A stretch of DNA of 64,000 nucleotides from JBDTGE01 sp050742975 (lineage in GTDB: Bacteria; Actinomycetota; Actinomycetes; Mycobacteriales; Jatrophihabitantaceae): assembly GCA_050742975.1 (NCBI GenBank), contig JBOGDQ010000077.1, forward strand, positions 1-64,000, in the 5' to 3' direction. Shown here piece by piece: positions 41,694 through 53,166 of this stretch (its first letter is position 1; every line of letters begins with the position of its first letter). Made by a program: the position numbers and the translations under genes. The notes beneath the pieces were generated by a model. It worked only from the letters and a program-made list of their open reading frames with translations. It did no database searches and was not told where the DNA came from.

Positions 41694-43104
41694 CTTCGAC
41701 GAGCATGTGCGCAGTTCCCCTACCGCCGATGACTCGAGCATGGAGCTGGCCGACCGCCAGGCGCTGCGCCGGGTAGCAGGGCTGTCCACCGAGCTCACCG
41801 ACGTCACCGAGGTCGAGTACCGGCAGCTGCGCCTGGAACGGGTGGTCCTCGTCGGCGTCTGGACGTCCGGGACCCTGACCGAGGCCGAGAACTCGCTCGC
41901 CGAGCTGGCCCGGCTGGCCGAGACGGCCGGCTCGGACGTGCTCGCCGGCCTGATCCAGCGCCGGGACCGCCCGGACCCGGCCACCTACATCGGGGCGGGC
42001 AAGGCCAGGGAGCTGCGCGACGTCGTGCTGGCCGAGGGCGCGGACACGGTGATCTGCGACGGCGAGCTCTCGCCCGGCCAGCTGCGTCAGCTCGAGGAGG
42101 TGGTGAAGGTCAAGGTCGTGGACCGAACCGCCCTGATCCTGGACATCTTCGCCCAGCATGCCCGGTCCAAGGAGGGCAAGGCGCAGGTCGAGCTGGCCCA
42201 GCTGCAGTACCTCATGCCTCGGCTGCGTGGCTGGGGTGCCTCGCTGTCCCGGCAGGTCGGCGGCCGGGCCGCCAGCGGGGTCGGCATCGGTGGGCGCGGC
42301 CCCGGGGAGACCAAGATCGAGATCGACCGGCGACGGATCAACTCGCGGATGGCCAAGCTCCGCAAGGAGATCGCCGGCATGAAGACCGCCCGTGACGTCA
42401 AGCGATCGCAGCGGCACGAGCGGCGCGTCCCGAGCATCGCGCTGGCCGGCTACACCAACGCCGGCAAGTCCTCGCTGCTGAACCGGCTCACCGATGCCGG
42501 CGTCCTCGTCGAGAACGCGCTGTTCGCCACCCTCGACCCGACGGTGCGCCGCTGCCAGGCATCCGACGGCCGCCCGTACACGCTCGCGGACACCGTCGGC
42601 TTCGTCCGGCACCTGCCCACCCAGCTGGTCGAGGCGTTCCGGTCGACCCTCGAGGAGGTCGCGCAGGCCGACCTGATCCTGCACGTCATCGACGCGTCCG
42701 ATGCCGATCCCGAGGCGCAGATCCGCGCGGTCCGCGAGGTGCTCGCAGAGATCGACGCCCTGGGCGTGCCGGAGCAGTTCGTCTTCAACAAGGCGGACGC
42801 CGCCGAGCCCGACGCGCTGCTGCGGCTGCGCCACCTGGCGCCGACCGCAGTGTTCGTATCGGCGCGCACCGGGCTCGGACTGCCGGCGCTGCAGGCGAGG
42901 ATCGAGGAGCGGCTGCCCCGCCCGGCCATCGAGCTGGACGTTCTCGTGCCTTACACCCGCGGTGATCTGGTCGCGCGCGTGCACGAGACCTCCGAGGTGC
43001 TGAGCACCGAGCACACCGCGGACGGCACCGTCCTGCGCGCCCGGGTGACGCCCGTGCTGGCGGCCGCGCTCGGGCCGTTCGTACGGACGGCTGGCGTAGG
43101 CTGA
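41677..43104 (+). CDS. hflX: GTPase HflX
   Basis: Ribosome-associated GTPase that splits stalled or hibernating 70S ribosomes under stress; 475 aa. The N-terminal HflX domain (about residues 30-200) ends with the family motif GGRAASGVGIGGRGPGETKIEIDRR region. The G domain has G1 GYTNAGKSSL (258-267), G3 DTVGFVRHLP and G4 NKAD in FVFNKADA. The start can be ATG 41677 or the in-frame ATG 41686; both lie within the end of dapF. It follows miaA-dapF in one direction and is the last of this likely operon before the tatA-like gene. Confidence 0.94.
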   Translation: MDQMTDFDEHVRSSPTADDSSMELADRQALRRVAGLSTELTDVTEVEYRQLRLERVVLVGVWTSGTLTEAENSLAELARLAETAGSDVLAGLIQRRDRPDPATYIGAGKARELRDVVLAEGADTVICDGELSPGQLRQLEEVVKVKVVDRTALILDIFAQHARSKEGKAQVELAQLQYLMPRLRGWGASLSRQVGGRAASGVGIGGRGPGETKIEIDRRRINSRMAKLRKEIAGMKTARDVKRSQRHERRVPSIALAGYTNAGKSSLLNRLTDAGVLVENALFATLDPTVRRCQASDGRPYTLADTVGFVRHLPTQLVEAFRSTLEEVAQADLILHVIDASDADPEAQIRAVREVLAEIDALGVPEQFVFNKADAAEPDALLRLRHLAPTAVFVSARTGLGLPALQARIEERLPRPAIELDVLVPYTRGDLVARVHETSEVLSTEHTADGTVLRARVTPVLAAALGPFVRTAGVG

Positions 43105-43150
43105 GCCAGGTCAGCCACGTATCGGCTCGAGATGTTCGAAGGAGATCAGC

Positions 43151-43441
43151 ATGGGATGGGATCAGCCGTCGCATTGGCTCGTCGTCTTGATCCTCCTGGC
43201 GGTCCTGTTCGGCTACAAGAAGCTGCCGGACGCCTCCCGCGCGGTCGGTCGCTCGCTGCGGATCTTCAAGACCGAGATCAAGGGGATGGGCGAGGACGAT
43301 CGGGCGCGCGACAGCGCGAGCAACGCGATTGCTTCGCCGTCGGCGGTCGAGGCCCAGTCCGTCGAGCAGGCTCCCGCGGCCCCGCCAGCAGCGCCTCCCG
43401 CGCCGGTGCCCGGCACCGACAAGCCCACGACGGGTGCGTAG
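43151..43441 (+). CDS. TatA/TatE-like protein
   Basis: A 96-aa protein with one N-terminal membrane helix (WLVVLILLAVLFGYKKLPD), an amphipathic helix (ASRAVGRSLRIFKTEIKGM) and a disordered Ala/Pro-rich tail, the exact layout of TatA of twin-arginine translocation. The conserved FG between the helices is present (LFGYKKLP). A strong ribosome binding site (GAAGGAGAT) precedes ATG 43151. It is separate from any tatC, so it may be a second TatA. Its end overlaps by 8 bases a broken type VII secretion gene. Confidence 0.85.
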   Translation: MGWDQPSHWLVVLILLAVLFGYKKLPDASRAVGRSLRIFKTEIKGMGEDDRARDSASNAIASPSAVEAQSVEQAPAAPPAAPPAPVPGTDKPTTGA

Positions 43442-43673
43442 CGGCGCCTCCCGAATCGCGGCCGTCGCCGCAGTCGCGATTGCACTGTCCAGGGGCCCGC
43501 TGCTGATCGGTCCGCCCGCGTCGGCCACACCGGACCAGAACTGCACCCCGCAGGCGGGTGGCACCCTGAACACCGAACCGTGGGCGCAGAAGTGGCTCGG
43601 CTTCGACCGGGTCTGGCCGATCACCCAGGGCGGTGGAGTCCGGGTTGCCGTCATCGACACCTGCTGCGCGTGA
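43434..43673 (+). pseudogene. Mycosin (MycP, S8 protease of type VII secretion) N-terminal fragment
   Basis: From GTG 43434 the frame gives 79 aa: a signal peptide-like start (RIAAVAAVAIALSRGPLLIG), then QNCTPQAGGTLNTEPWAQKWLGFDRVWPITQGGGVRVAVIDT. The last part matches the N-terminal region of mycosins, where W..k.L....vWP.t.G.GV.VAVIDTG leads to the catalytic Asp. Right after VIDT the sequence switches to EccC-like residues in another frame, and this frame stops. The catalytic His and Ser domains are missing, so this is a remnant of a subtilisin-like ESX protease. Confidence 0.8.
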
Positions 43674-44235
43674 TCGCGAGGGGAATCACAGCGCGGTGGA
43701 GCCCGGCGGAGGCCAAGATCATCACGCTCGACTACCGCCGGGGGCTGCTCGGCGCGATCACGAGCGAGCACCAGATCGGGTACGTGATGAGTTCGGTCGG
43801 TGCCCCTGCCGTGGTCGTCAACGTGGTGTCCGCGCTGCAGGAGCGCCTGGCCGGGATCCAGATCGACCCGGGTGCGGGGGAGGTTCCGACCTGGAGCGGG
43901 CCGCACCTGTTCCTGCTCATCGACGACTACGACCTGGTGGTGGCCAGCCAGGGCAACCCGATGCCTGCTCTGGTCGAGTTCCTGCCGCAGGCGCGCGACA
44001 TCGGCCTGCACATAGCCGCTCGGCCGGTGGCGCGGGCCAGGGGATGTACGAGCCGATGCTGCGCGGGCTACGCGAGCTGGGCACGCCCGGCGTGCTGCTG
44101 TCGGGCAGCAAGGACGAGGGCGCGGTGCTCGGTTCGGTCAAGATGGAGAAGCTGCCGCCGGGACGCGGACGCCTGGTGCACCGACGGTTCGGCTCGAAGC
44201 TGATCCAGACCGCGCACCTCGCCGACGAGCAGTGA
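43656..44235 (+). pseudogene. EccC (type VII secretion ATPase) C-terminal fragment, frameshifted
   Basis: The frame from about 43656 reads LLRVIARGITARWSPAEAKIITLDYRRGLLG ... PHLFLLIDDYDLVV ... QGNPMPALVEFLPQARDIGLHIAAR, which matches the last ATPase domain of EccC (DYRRxLLG, the Walker B region LLIDDYDLV, GNP and LPQARDIGLH). Near 44010-44030 the match moves to another frame: GMYEPMLRGLRELGTPGVLLSGSKDEG ... PPGRGRLVHRR ... up to the stop at 44233. This fits a one-base deletion (or equivalent). Walker A and the upstream domains are absent. With the mycosin fragment it marks a large deletion in an ESX locus. Confidence 0.85.
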
Positions 44236-44295
44236 TCGCGGCGTGGATGCTGCGTCCGGCATGCGCGGTCAGGGTGTTCAGAGCCTTCGGCGCCG

Positions 44296-45069
44296 TCAGA
44301 GCTTGCGCAGCACCGTGACCACCCTGCCGAGGATCGTGGCGTCGTCGGCAGGGATGGGGGAGTACGCCGGGTTGTGGGGCAGCAGCCAGGCGTGACCGTC
44401 GCGGCGGCGGAACGTCTTCACCGTCGCCTCGCCGTCGATCATCGCCGCGACGATTGCGCCGTTGTCGGCGTCCTGCTGCTGGCGGACGACGACCCAGTCC
44501 CCGTCGGAGATGGCCGCGTCGATCATCGAGTCGCCGACGACCTTCACCATGAACAGGCTCCCGTCACCTACCAGGGCCTTGGGCAGCGGGAACACGTCCT
44601 CGATCATCTGCTCGGCCAGGATCGGTCCGCCGGCTGCGATCCGCCCGACCACGGGCACGAACACGGGCGCCTCGCTGCGCGGTGCGTCGTCGGTGACCGC
44701 GAGGGCGCGGCGGGCCGCCTTCGGCTTGTCGCTCTCGGCGCCGCGGACATCGACTGCCCGCGGACGGTTCGGGTCACGGCGCAGGAAGCCCTTGCGCTCG
44801 AGCATGGCCAGCTGGTGAGCGACGCTTGAGGTCGAGGCGAGCCCTGCGGACTCGCAGATCTCACGGATGCTCGGCGGGTACCCGCGTCGCTCGACCGAGT
44901 CGCGGATGACGTCCAGGATCGCCTGCTGGCGGCGGGTCAGCCCGGTGACCGGGTCGGGGAGTTCGGTGACCTTCGGCCGACCCGGACCCCGATGGGTCCC
45001 GGCCGGTTCAGCTGATTTCGCACGCGAGCGCATGCCGGTCGACCGGGTTGTGGGCTTCTTCGCGGCCAT
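44296..45069 (-). CDS. lexA: SOS repressor LexA
   Basis: Represses DNA-damage genes and cuts itself when RecA is activated; 257 aa from ATG 45069 (AGGAG upstream). The N-terminal HTH is TRRQQAILDVIRDSVERRGYPPSIREICESAGLASTSSVAHQLAMLERKGFL (about residues 45-97). The cleavage site is A146-G147 in RIAAGGP, and the catalytic dyad is S181 (VGDSM) and K218 (ATVKTF). The first 40 residues, with a basic tail, are longer than in E. coli but usual in actinobacteria. The shared region with the LysM gene holds two SOS boxes, so lexA is autoregulated. Confidence 0.97.
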   Translation of the reverse strand: MAAKKPTTRSTGMRSRAKSAEPAGTHRGPGRPKVTELPDPVTGLTRRQQAILDVIRDSVERRGYPPSIREICESAGLASTSSVAHQLAMLERKGFLRRDPNRPRAVDVRGAESDKPKAARRALAVTDDAPRSEAPVFVPVVGRIAAGGPILAEQMIEDVFPLPKALVGDGSLFMVKVVGDSMIDAAISDGDWVVVRQQQDADNGAIVAAMIDGEATVKTFRRRDGHAWLLPHNPAYSPIPADDATILGRVVTVLRKL

Positions 45070-45130
45070 GAGGACTCCTGCCTTCGGTGCGGTGGATACC
45101 CGTCGACCGTAGCGGAATAGCTCGGCTGTT

Positions 45131-45146
45131 CCAAACAGTTGTTCGA
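45131..45146. promoter_or_regulatory. LexA (SOS) box proximal to lexA
   Basis: CCAAAC-AGTT-GTTCGA, two mismatches from TCGAAC-N4-GTTCGA, 62 bases before the lexA start. It likely serves lexA autorepression. Confidence 0.8.
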
Positions 45147-45211
45147 ACGACACGCCGGTGCGTGATGGAACTTGTCGTAGCTGGCTGGTAGACATTCGAT
45201 CAGGCATTCGA

Positions 45212-45227
45212 TAGAACGCCTGTTCGA
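45212..45227. promoter_or_regulatory. LexA (SOS) box proximal to the LysM gene
   Basis: TAGAAC-GCCT-GTTCGA, one mismatch from TCGAAC-N4-GTTCGA, 42 bases before the LysM gene start. The region just upstream has the direct repeat CATTCGAT twice (45193-45213). It likely makes the LysM gene DNA-damage inducible. Confidence 0.8.
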
Positions 45228-45268
45228 GCAGATAGCACCGGCTACCTGGGCTTTCGTGAGGAGCACCG

Positions 45269-45667
45269 ATGTCCGTCGCAACAGAATTCGCGCCAGTCGT
45301 ATTCATCCCCGAGCGGGCACGTCCTGCGCGCCCGTCGGCGACCGTCCTGACGCTACGCCCGCCGTCGCCCGCGTCGGTCGCACCGCAGCTTCGCCTCACC
45401 CGTCGCGGCGTGGCCGTGCTCGCATCGGCCGTCTTCCTGCTGGCCGGCGCCCTGCTCTGGCTGGCGGCCCTGTCGGCTCCCTCCGCGTCACCGGTCCGAG
45501 GACCAGTACCGGCAGTCGTGACGTTGCACAGCGGCGACACGCTGTGGTCGATCGCGACCCGGGTGGCGCCGAACAGCGACCCGAGAGCAGAGGTAGCCAC
45601 GCTGCAGCGGCTCAACCACCTCGCCGGCGTCGCCCTGACACCTGGGCAGACGATCAGGACGCGCTGA
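45269..45667 (+). CDS. LysM membrane protein divergent from lexA (Rv2719c/YneA-like)
   Basis: A 132-aa protein from ATG 45269 (GAGGAG upstream). A basic N-terminal part is followed by one membrane segment (GVAVLASAVFLLAGALLWLAAL) and a C-terminal LysM domain of about 50 residues (VVTLHSGDTLWSIATRVAPNSDPRAEVATLQRLNHLAGVALTPGQTI) that binds peptidoglycan outside the cell. Size, domains and divergent place next to lexA match M. tuberculosis Rv2719c and, in role, Bacillus YneA and Corynebacterium DivS: damage-induced inhibitors of cell division. An SOS box lies upstream. Confidence 0.88.
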   Translation: MSVATEFAPVVFIPERARPARPSATVLTLRPPSPASVAPQLRLTRRGVAVLASAVFLLAGALLWLAALSAPSASPVRGPVPAVVTLHSGDTLWSIATRVAPNSDPRAEVATLQRLNHLAGVALTPGQTIRTR

Positions 45668-45761
45668 CGCACCGCTATCGAGATCCGTCGGCGCGGATTC
45701 GCCGAGACACGCCGGTCTTCGGGGCTTGCGGAAGTTCGCGCGCCGTTCTAGCGTTGCACCC

Positions 45762-45774
45762 CTAGATGTAGTAG
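45762..45774. promoter_or_regulatory. Possible NrdR box upstream of nrdR
   Basis: CTAGATGTAGTAG resembles actinobacterial NrdR boxes as I remember them (CTAGATGT/ACATCTAG core). It lies about 138 bases before the nrdR start. NrdR boxes normally occur in pairs about 31 bases apart; I see no second clear copy. Confidence 0.35.
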
Positions 45775-45789
45775 TTACAAGGATGTACT

Positions 45790-45874
45790 TCGTCCACAGC
45801 TTGGGTTTGACTGTCCACCGGTTGTCAACAGCGCGGTGGCCGTTTTCCCCAGGTTGTCGACAGGATCGTCCACA
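45790..45874. promoter_or_regulatory. Cluster of DnaA-box-like 9-mers before nrdR
   Basis: Within 85 bases there are TCGTCCACA (45790), CTGTCCACC (45811), TTGTCAACA (45822), TTGTCGACA (45854) and TCGTCCACA (45866). All differ by one or two bases from TTGTCCACA and point the same way. Regulation of dNTP synthesis genes by DnaA is known for E. coli nrdAB, so a similar link is possible here. It is not an origin: no dnaA/dnaN genes are nearby. Confidence 0.45.
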
Positions 45875-45911
45875 GGATCATCGTCAGCATCGACAGGGGA
45901 GGTGTCCGCAG

Positions 45912-46373
45912 ATGCGCTGTCCCTACTGTCGGCACGCCGACTCGCGGGTCGTCGACTCGCGAGAACAGGACGAGGGCCAGGCGATCCGCCGCCGGCGCTC
46001 CTGCCAGTCCTGCGGCCGGCGCTTCACGACGATCGAAGAGGCCACGCTCGCGGTGATCAAGCGCAGCGGCGTCACCGAACCGTTCAGCCGCGGGAAGGTC
46101 GTCACCGGCGTGCGGCGAGCCTGCCAGGGTCGGCCGGTCGACGAGGACGCGCTCGCTCAACTGGCACAGAGTGTCGAGGAGACGGTCCGGGCGAGCGGCG
46201 CTGCCGAGGTGAACAGCGACGAGGTGGGGCTGGCGATCCTCGGCCCGTTGCGCGAACTCGACGAGGTGGCGTACCTGCGCTTCGCCAGCGTCTACCAGGC
46301 GTTCAGCTCCGTCGACGATTTCGAGAAGGCCATCGCCGACCTGCGCGTCGAGCACCGTACGCATGGCCCGTAG
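45912..46373 (+). CDS. nrdR: Transcriptional repressor NrdR
   Basis: Nucleotide-sensing repressor of ribonucleotide reductase genes, 153 aa. The N-terminal zinc ribbon has MRCPYCRHADSRV and SCQSCGRRFTT, and an ATP-cone follows (VIKRSGVTEPFSRGKVVTGVRRACQGRPV). ATG 45912 starts the family sequence exactly at MRCPYC. It lies 85 bases before nrdJ and probably controls and shares a transcript with it, as in the Streptomyces nrdRJ operon. Upstream is a region with a possible NrdR box and several DnaA-box-like sites. Confidence 0.96.
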   Translation: MRCPYCRHADSRVVDSREQDEGQAIRRRRSCQSCGRRFTTIEEATLAVIKRSGVTEPFSRGKVVTGVRRACQGRPVDEDALAQLAQSVEETVRASGAAEVNSDEVGLAILGPLRELDEVAYLRFASVYQAFSSVDDFEKAIADLRVEHRTHGP

Positions 46374-46458
46374 CCGCCGACCGAGGCTCAGCCCGGCCAG
46401 CACCTATCCGACTTCCCCCAAGCCCCCAGCACTGCCGCCACGAGAGGAATCACCACCG

Positions 46459-50430
<3,972 letters not shown>

Positions 50431-50502
50431 ACCTGGGCCAGCGCGGGGTGCGGCGACGCTGCGGGTGGTCCCACAGCGTGCGTATCCGGCTGGGTCGTCA
50501 CA

Positions 50503-50543
50503 CAGCCCGACCGGCGAACGATCATCGTGCGCCGGTCGGGCTG
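50503..50543. terminator. Long near-perfect inverted repeat after nrdJ
   Basis: Arms CAGCCCGACCGGCG (50503-50516) and its reverse complement (50530-50543) frame an inner ACGAT-C-ATCGT hairpin, so 38 of 41 bases can pair. It starts 72 bases after the nrdJ stop and probably ends that transcript. The gap 50431-50868 has no intact gene. Confidence 0.65.
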
Positions 50544-50653
50544 GACTCGTGCCCGCGTGCATATGGCCGCCCGAGGGGTCGACTGTAGAACTCGACCAGT
50601 TGACGCGGTCGCCGGCAGTCGATGGCGATTGCGTACAGCGCGAGCGGCTCCAC
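50522..50653 (-). pseudogene. Fragment of a VOC/glyoxalase-like gene
   Basis: A 43-codon minus-strand frame from GTG 50653 reads MEPLALYAIAIDCRRPRQLVEFYSR followed by PLGRPYARG. This looks like the first strand and helix of a vicinal oxygen chelate domain (pattern: hydrophobic strand, IDC..P..L..FY..LLG). The rest of the domain is lacking, and the frame runs into the long inverted repeat. It is probably a truncated leftover; chance similarity cannot be ruled out. Confidence 0.35.
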
Positions 50654-50655
50654 GA

Positions 50656-50686
50656 CCGCGACGCTGCGAGGCCGCGACGCTGCGAG
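50656..50686. repeat. 15-base tandem duplication upstream of the GH3 gene
   Basis: CCGCGACGCTGCGAG is present at 50656-50670 and 50672-50686 (period 16) in the gap between nrdJ and the glucosidase gene, directly next to the VOC gene fragment. Confidence 0.85.
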
Positions 50687-50868
50687 ATCGCGCCGACTAC
50701 CGGTCAGGGCGGGATCGCCTTCCTTGACACGCGGCGACACCCGGGTCAATGCTCGAACCACCATAAACCGCCATCAAACATGGCAAGTGTGGTGATCGCA
50801 GGGTCGTAGTCGGGCAGCGGGTAAGACACCTCCACCGCTCTCGGGCCCCGAGGACGGAGGCAACCGTC

Positions 50869-53148
50869 ATGTCCATCAGTTCGCGCCGGACGCTGCGCCG
50901 CATCGCCCCGGCCACGGCAGCCCTGCTCGTCGTCGGCGTAATTGCCGGCGCCACGACCGCGGCACATCACATCGCCGCCGCGCCGAGCCGGGACCACGCG
51001 ATCGAGAAGAAGGTCGACGCCCTGGTGGGCAGGATGACTTTGGCCGAGAAGTTCGGCCAGCTCGAGATGGCCGGCCCGGACGGCGCGAACGGGACACCCG
51101 GACCTCAGCTGCTCGCCAACGCGAAGAGCGGGACGATCGGTTCGGTGCTCGACCTTGTCGGCGTGGACAACATCAACAGGGCGCAGCAGGCGGCGTTGCA
51201 GTCGCGACTGCACATCCCGCTTATCTTCTCGCTCGACGTGATCCACGGATACCGGACGATCTTCCCGGTTCCGCTGATGGAGGCGAGCAGTTGGGACCCG
51301 GCGGCGATCACCCGCGACGAGTCCGTCTCGGCGAGTGAGGCCACCGCCGATGGCATCAAGTGGACGTTCAACCCGATGGTCGACATCGCCCGTGACCCGC
51401 GATGGGGTCGCGTGGTCGAGGGCGCGGGCGAGGACCCGTACCTCGGCTCAGCCGTGGCGGCCGCGAAGATCGCGGGCTATCAGGGGACGGACTTCAGCCG
51501 GCCGGACAAGATGGCGGCGACCGTGAAGCACTTCGCGGCGTACGGGGCTCCGGTAGCCGGCCGCGAGTACAACACGGTGGACATGTCGACGCAGCAGTTG
51601 TTCAACGACTACCTGCCGCCGTACCGGGCTGCCATCAAGGCGGGAGCGGCGAGCGTGATGAGCGCCTTCGACTCGCTCGACGGGGTGCCGGCGAGCGGCA
51701 ACCAGTACCTGCTGGAGAAGATCTTGCGGCAGATGTGGGGCTTCAAGGGCGCGGTCGTCAGCGACTACCAGGCGGTGCAGGAGCTGGTGGAGTTCGGCTT
51801 CGCCGCCGATGAGCACGACGCGGCGCGGCTGGCGTTGGCGGCCGGCGTCGACATCGAGATGGGCGTGCAGGTACCGAGCATCAACTCGACCTACACGAAC
51901 TTCGGGCCCGCGCTGGTGCAGGAGGGCAAGATCAGCATCGACGAGATCAACGCCGACGTGAAGCGCGTCCTGCGGCTGAAGTACCTGGCCGGAGTGTTCG
52001 ATCATCCGTACACCGACCCGACGCGCGTCCAGCACGACGAGCTGACGCCGGCCAACCTGGCCGCGGCCCGAACCATGGCCGACGAGTCGACGGTGCTGCT
52101 GCGCAACGACAACGTGCTCCCACTGGCCAAGTCGACCAGTTCGATCGCGGTGGTCGGGCCGCTCGCGGACAACGCCACCGATCAGCTCGGCTCGAACGTT
52201 CCGATCGGGCAGAACGCCATCGCCGAGGCTCACACCGTGACCGTCCTGCAGGGGATCAAGAACGCCGTGCCGTCGGCGCACGTCACCTACGCGCAGGGCT
52301 GCGACGCCACCTGCACATCGGACGCCGGCTTCGGCGCCGCCGTCCAGGCGGCGAAGACCGCGGACCGAACCATCGTCGTTCTGGGTGAGCCCGCCTCCTA
52401 CTCCGGTGAGGCGTCCTCGCGCAGCAACATCGATCTTCCCGGCAGGCAGGCGGCACTCGTGCAGGCAATCGCCGCCACCGGCAAGCCGTACGTGGTCGTG
52501 CTGATGAACGGGCGGCCGCTCACGATCCCGTGGCTGGCGGACCACGCTCCCGGACTGCTAGAGGCGTGGCAGCCGGGTACCGAGGGTGGCGACGCGATCG
52601 CGGACGTCCTGTTCGGGTCGGTGAACCCGAGCGGCAAGCTGCCGATGAGCTTCCCGCGCAACGTCGGGCAGATCCCGATTTCGTACGACGAGTTGCCCAC
52701 CGGCCGCCCGTTCGACCCGAACAACAAGTACACCTCGAAGTACCTGGACGTGCCGAACACGCCGCAGTACGCGTTCGGGTACGGGTTGTCGTACACGACG
52801 TTCTCGTTCGCCAACCTGCGCGTGTCGCCGTCCTCGATCAGCCCGCACGGCAAGGTGACGGTGCGCGCCGACGTGACGAACACCGGCACGCGGGCCGGAA
52901 CTGACGTCGTCCAGCTCTACATCCACGACAAGGTCGCGAGCATCCTGCAACCGGTGCGCCGGCTGTCCGGCTTCCAGCGCGTCCAGCTGGATCCGGGCCA
53001 GACCCGGACCGTGCGGTTCACGCTCGGGCGCGACCAGCTCGGCTACTACGACAACGACGGCCACTTCACGGTCGAGCCGGGTGGGTTCGACGTCTACGTC
53101 GGCGACAGCTCGACGGGCGGGCTGGCGGGCGAGCTCACTGTCCACTGA
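50869..53148 (+). CDS. bglX: Secreted beta-glucosidase, glycoside hydrolase family 3
   Basis: Cleaves terminal beta-glucosyl residues from oligosaccharides; 759 aa. A signal peptide is at residues 1-30 or so (RRIAPATAALLVVGVIAGATTAAHH), without lipobox cysteine. The catalytic (alpha/beta)8 domain has LDVIHGYRTIFP, NPMVDIARDPRWGRVVEGAGEDPYL and the nucleophile D299 in GAVVSDYQAVQEL. The GH3 C-terminal domain (with GEPASYSGEASSRSNIDLPGRQAALV) and a fibronectin III-like domain (about the last 100 residues) follow. Similar to BglX of other bacteria, although the exact substrate is open. No sugar transporter or regulator is adjacent. Confidence 0.93.
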   Translation: MSISSRRTLRRIAPATAALLVVGVIAGATTAAHHIAAAPSRDHAIEKKVDALVGRMTLAEKFGQLEMAGPDGANGTPGPQLLANAKSGTIGSVLDLVGVDNINRAQQAALQSRLHIPLIFSLDVIHGYRTIFPVPLMEASSWDPAAITRDESVSASEATADGIKWTFNPMVDIARDPRWGRVVEGAGEDPYLGSAVAAAKIAGYQGTDFSRPDKMAATVKHFAAYGAPVAGREYNTVDMSTQQLFNDYLPPYRAAIKAGAASVMSAFDSLDGVPASGNQYLLEKILRQMWGFKGAVVSDYQAVQELVEFGFAADEHDAARLALAAGVDIEMGVQVPSINSTYTNFGPALVQEGKISIDEINADVKRVLRLKYLAGVFDHPYTDPTRVQHDELTPANLAAARTMADESTVLLRNDNVLPLAKSTSSIAVVGPLADNATDQLGSNVPIGQNAIAEAHTVTVLQGIKNAVPSAHVTYAQGCDATCTSDAGFGAAVQAAKTADRTIVVLGEPASYSGEASSRSNIDLPGRQAALVQAIAATGKPYVVVLMNGRPLTIPWLADHAPGLLEAWQPGTEGGDAIADVLFGSVNPSGKLPMSFPRNVGQIPISYDELPTGRPFDPNNKYTSKYLDVPNTPQYAFGYGLSYTTFSFANLRVSPSSISPHGKVTVRADVTNTGTRAGTDVVQLYIHDKVASILQPVRRLSGFQRVQLDPGQTRTVRFTLGRDQLGYYDNDGHFTVEPGGFDVYVGDSSTGGLAGELTVH

Positions 53149-53166
53149 CCGCTCGCTCGTGGCCGG

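Noticed and set aside
43434..44235. Programmed frameshift joining a functional mycosin-EccC fusion.
   Set aside because: Both parts are truncated and lack essential catalytic elements, and two separate frame changes are needed; decay is simpler.
45790..45874. A replication origin, because of the DnaA-like sites.
   Set aside because: No dnaA, dnaN or gyr genes are near, no AT-rich unwinding element is evident, and the sites precede a regulated nrd operon.
46374..46458. Cobalamin riboswitch before nrdJ or nrdR.
   Set aside because: No B12-box-like sequence was found in 45668-45911 or 46374-46458, and the nrdR-nrdJ gap is too short.
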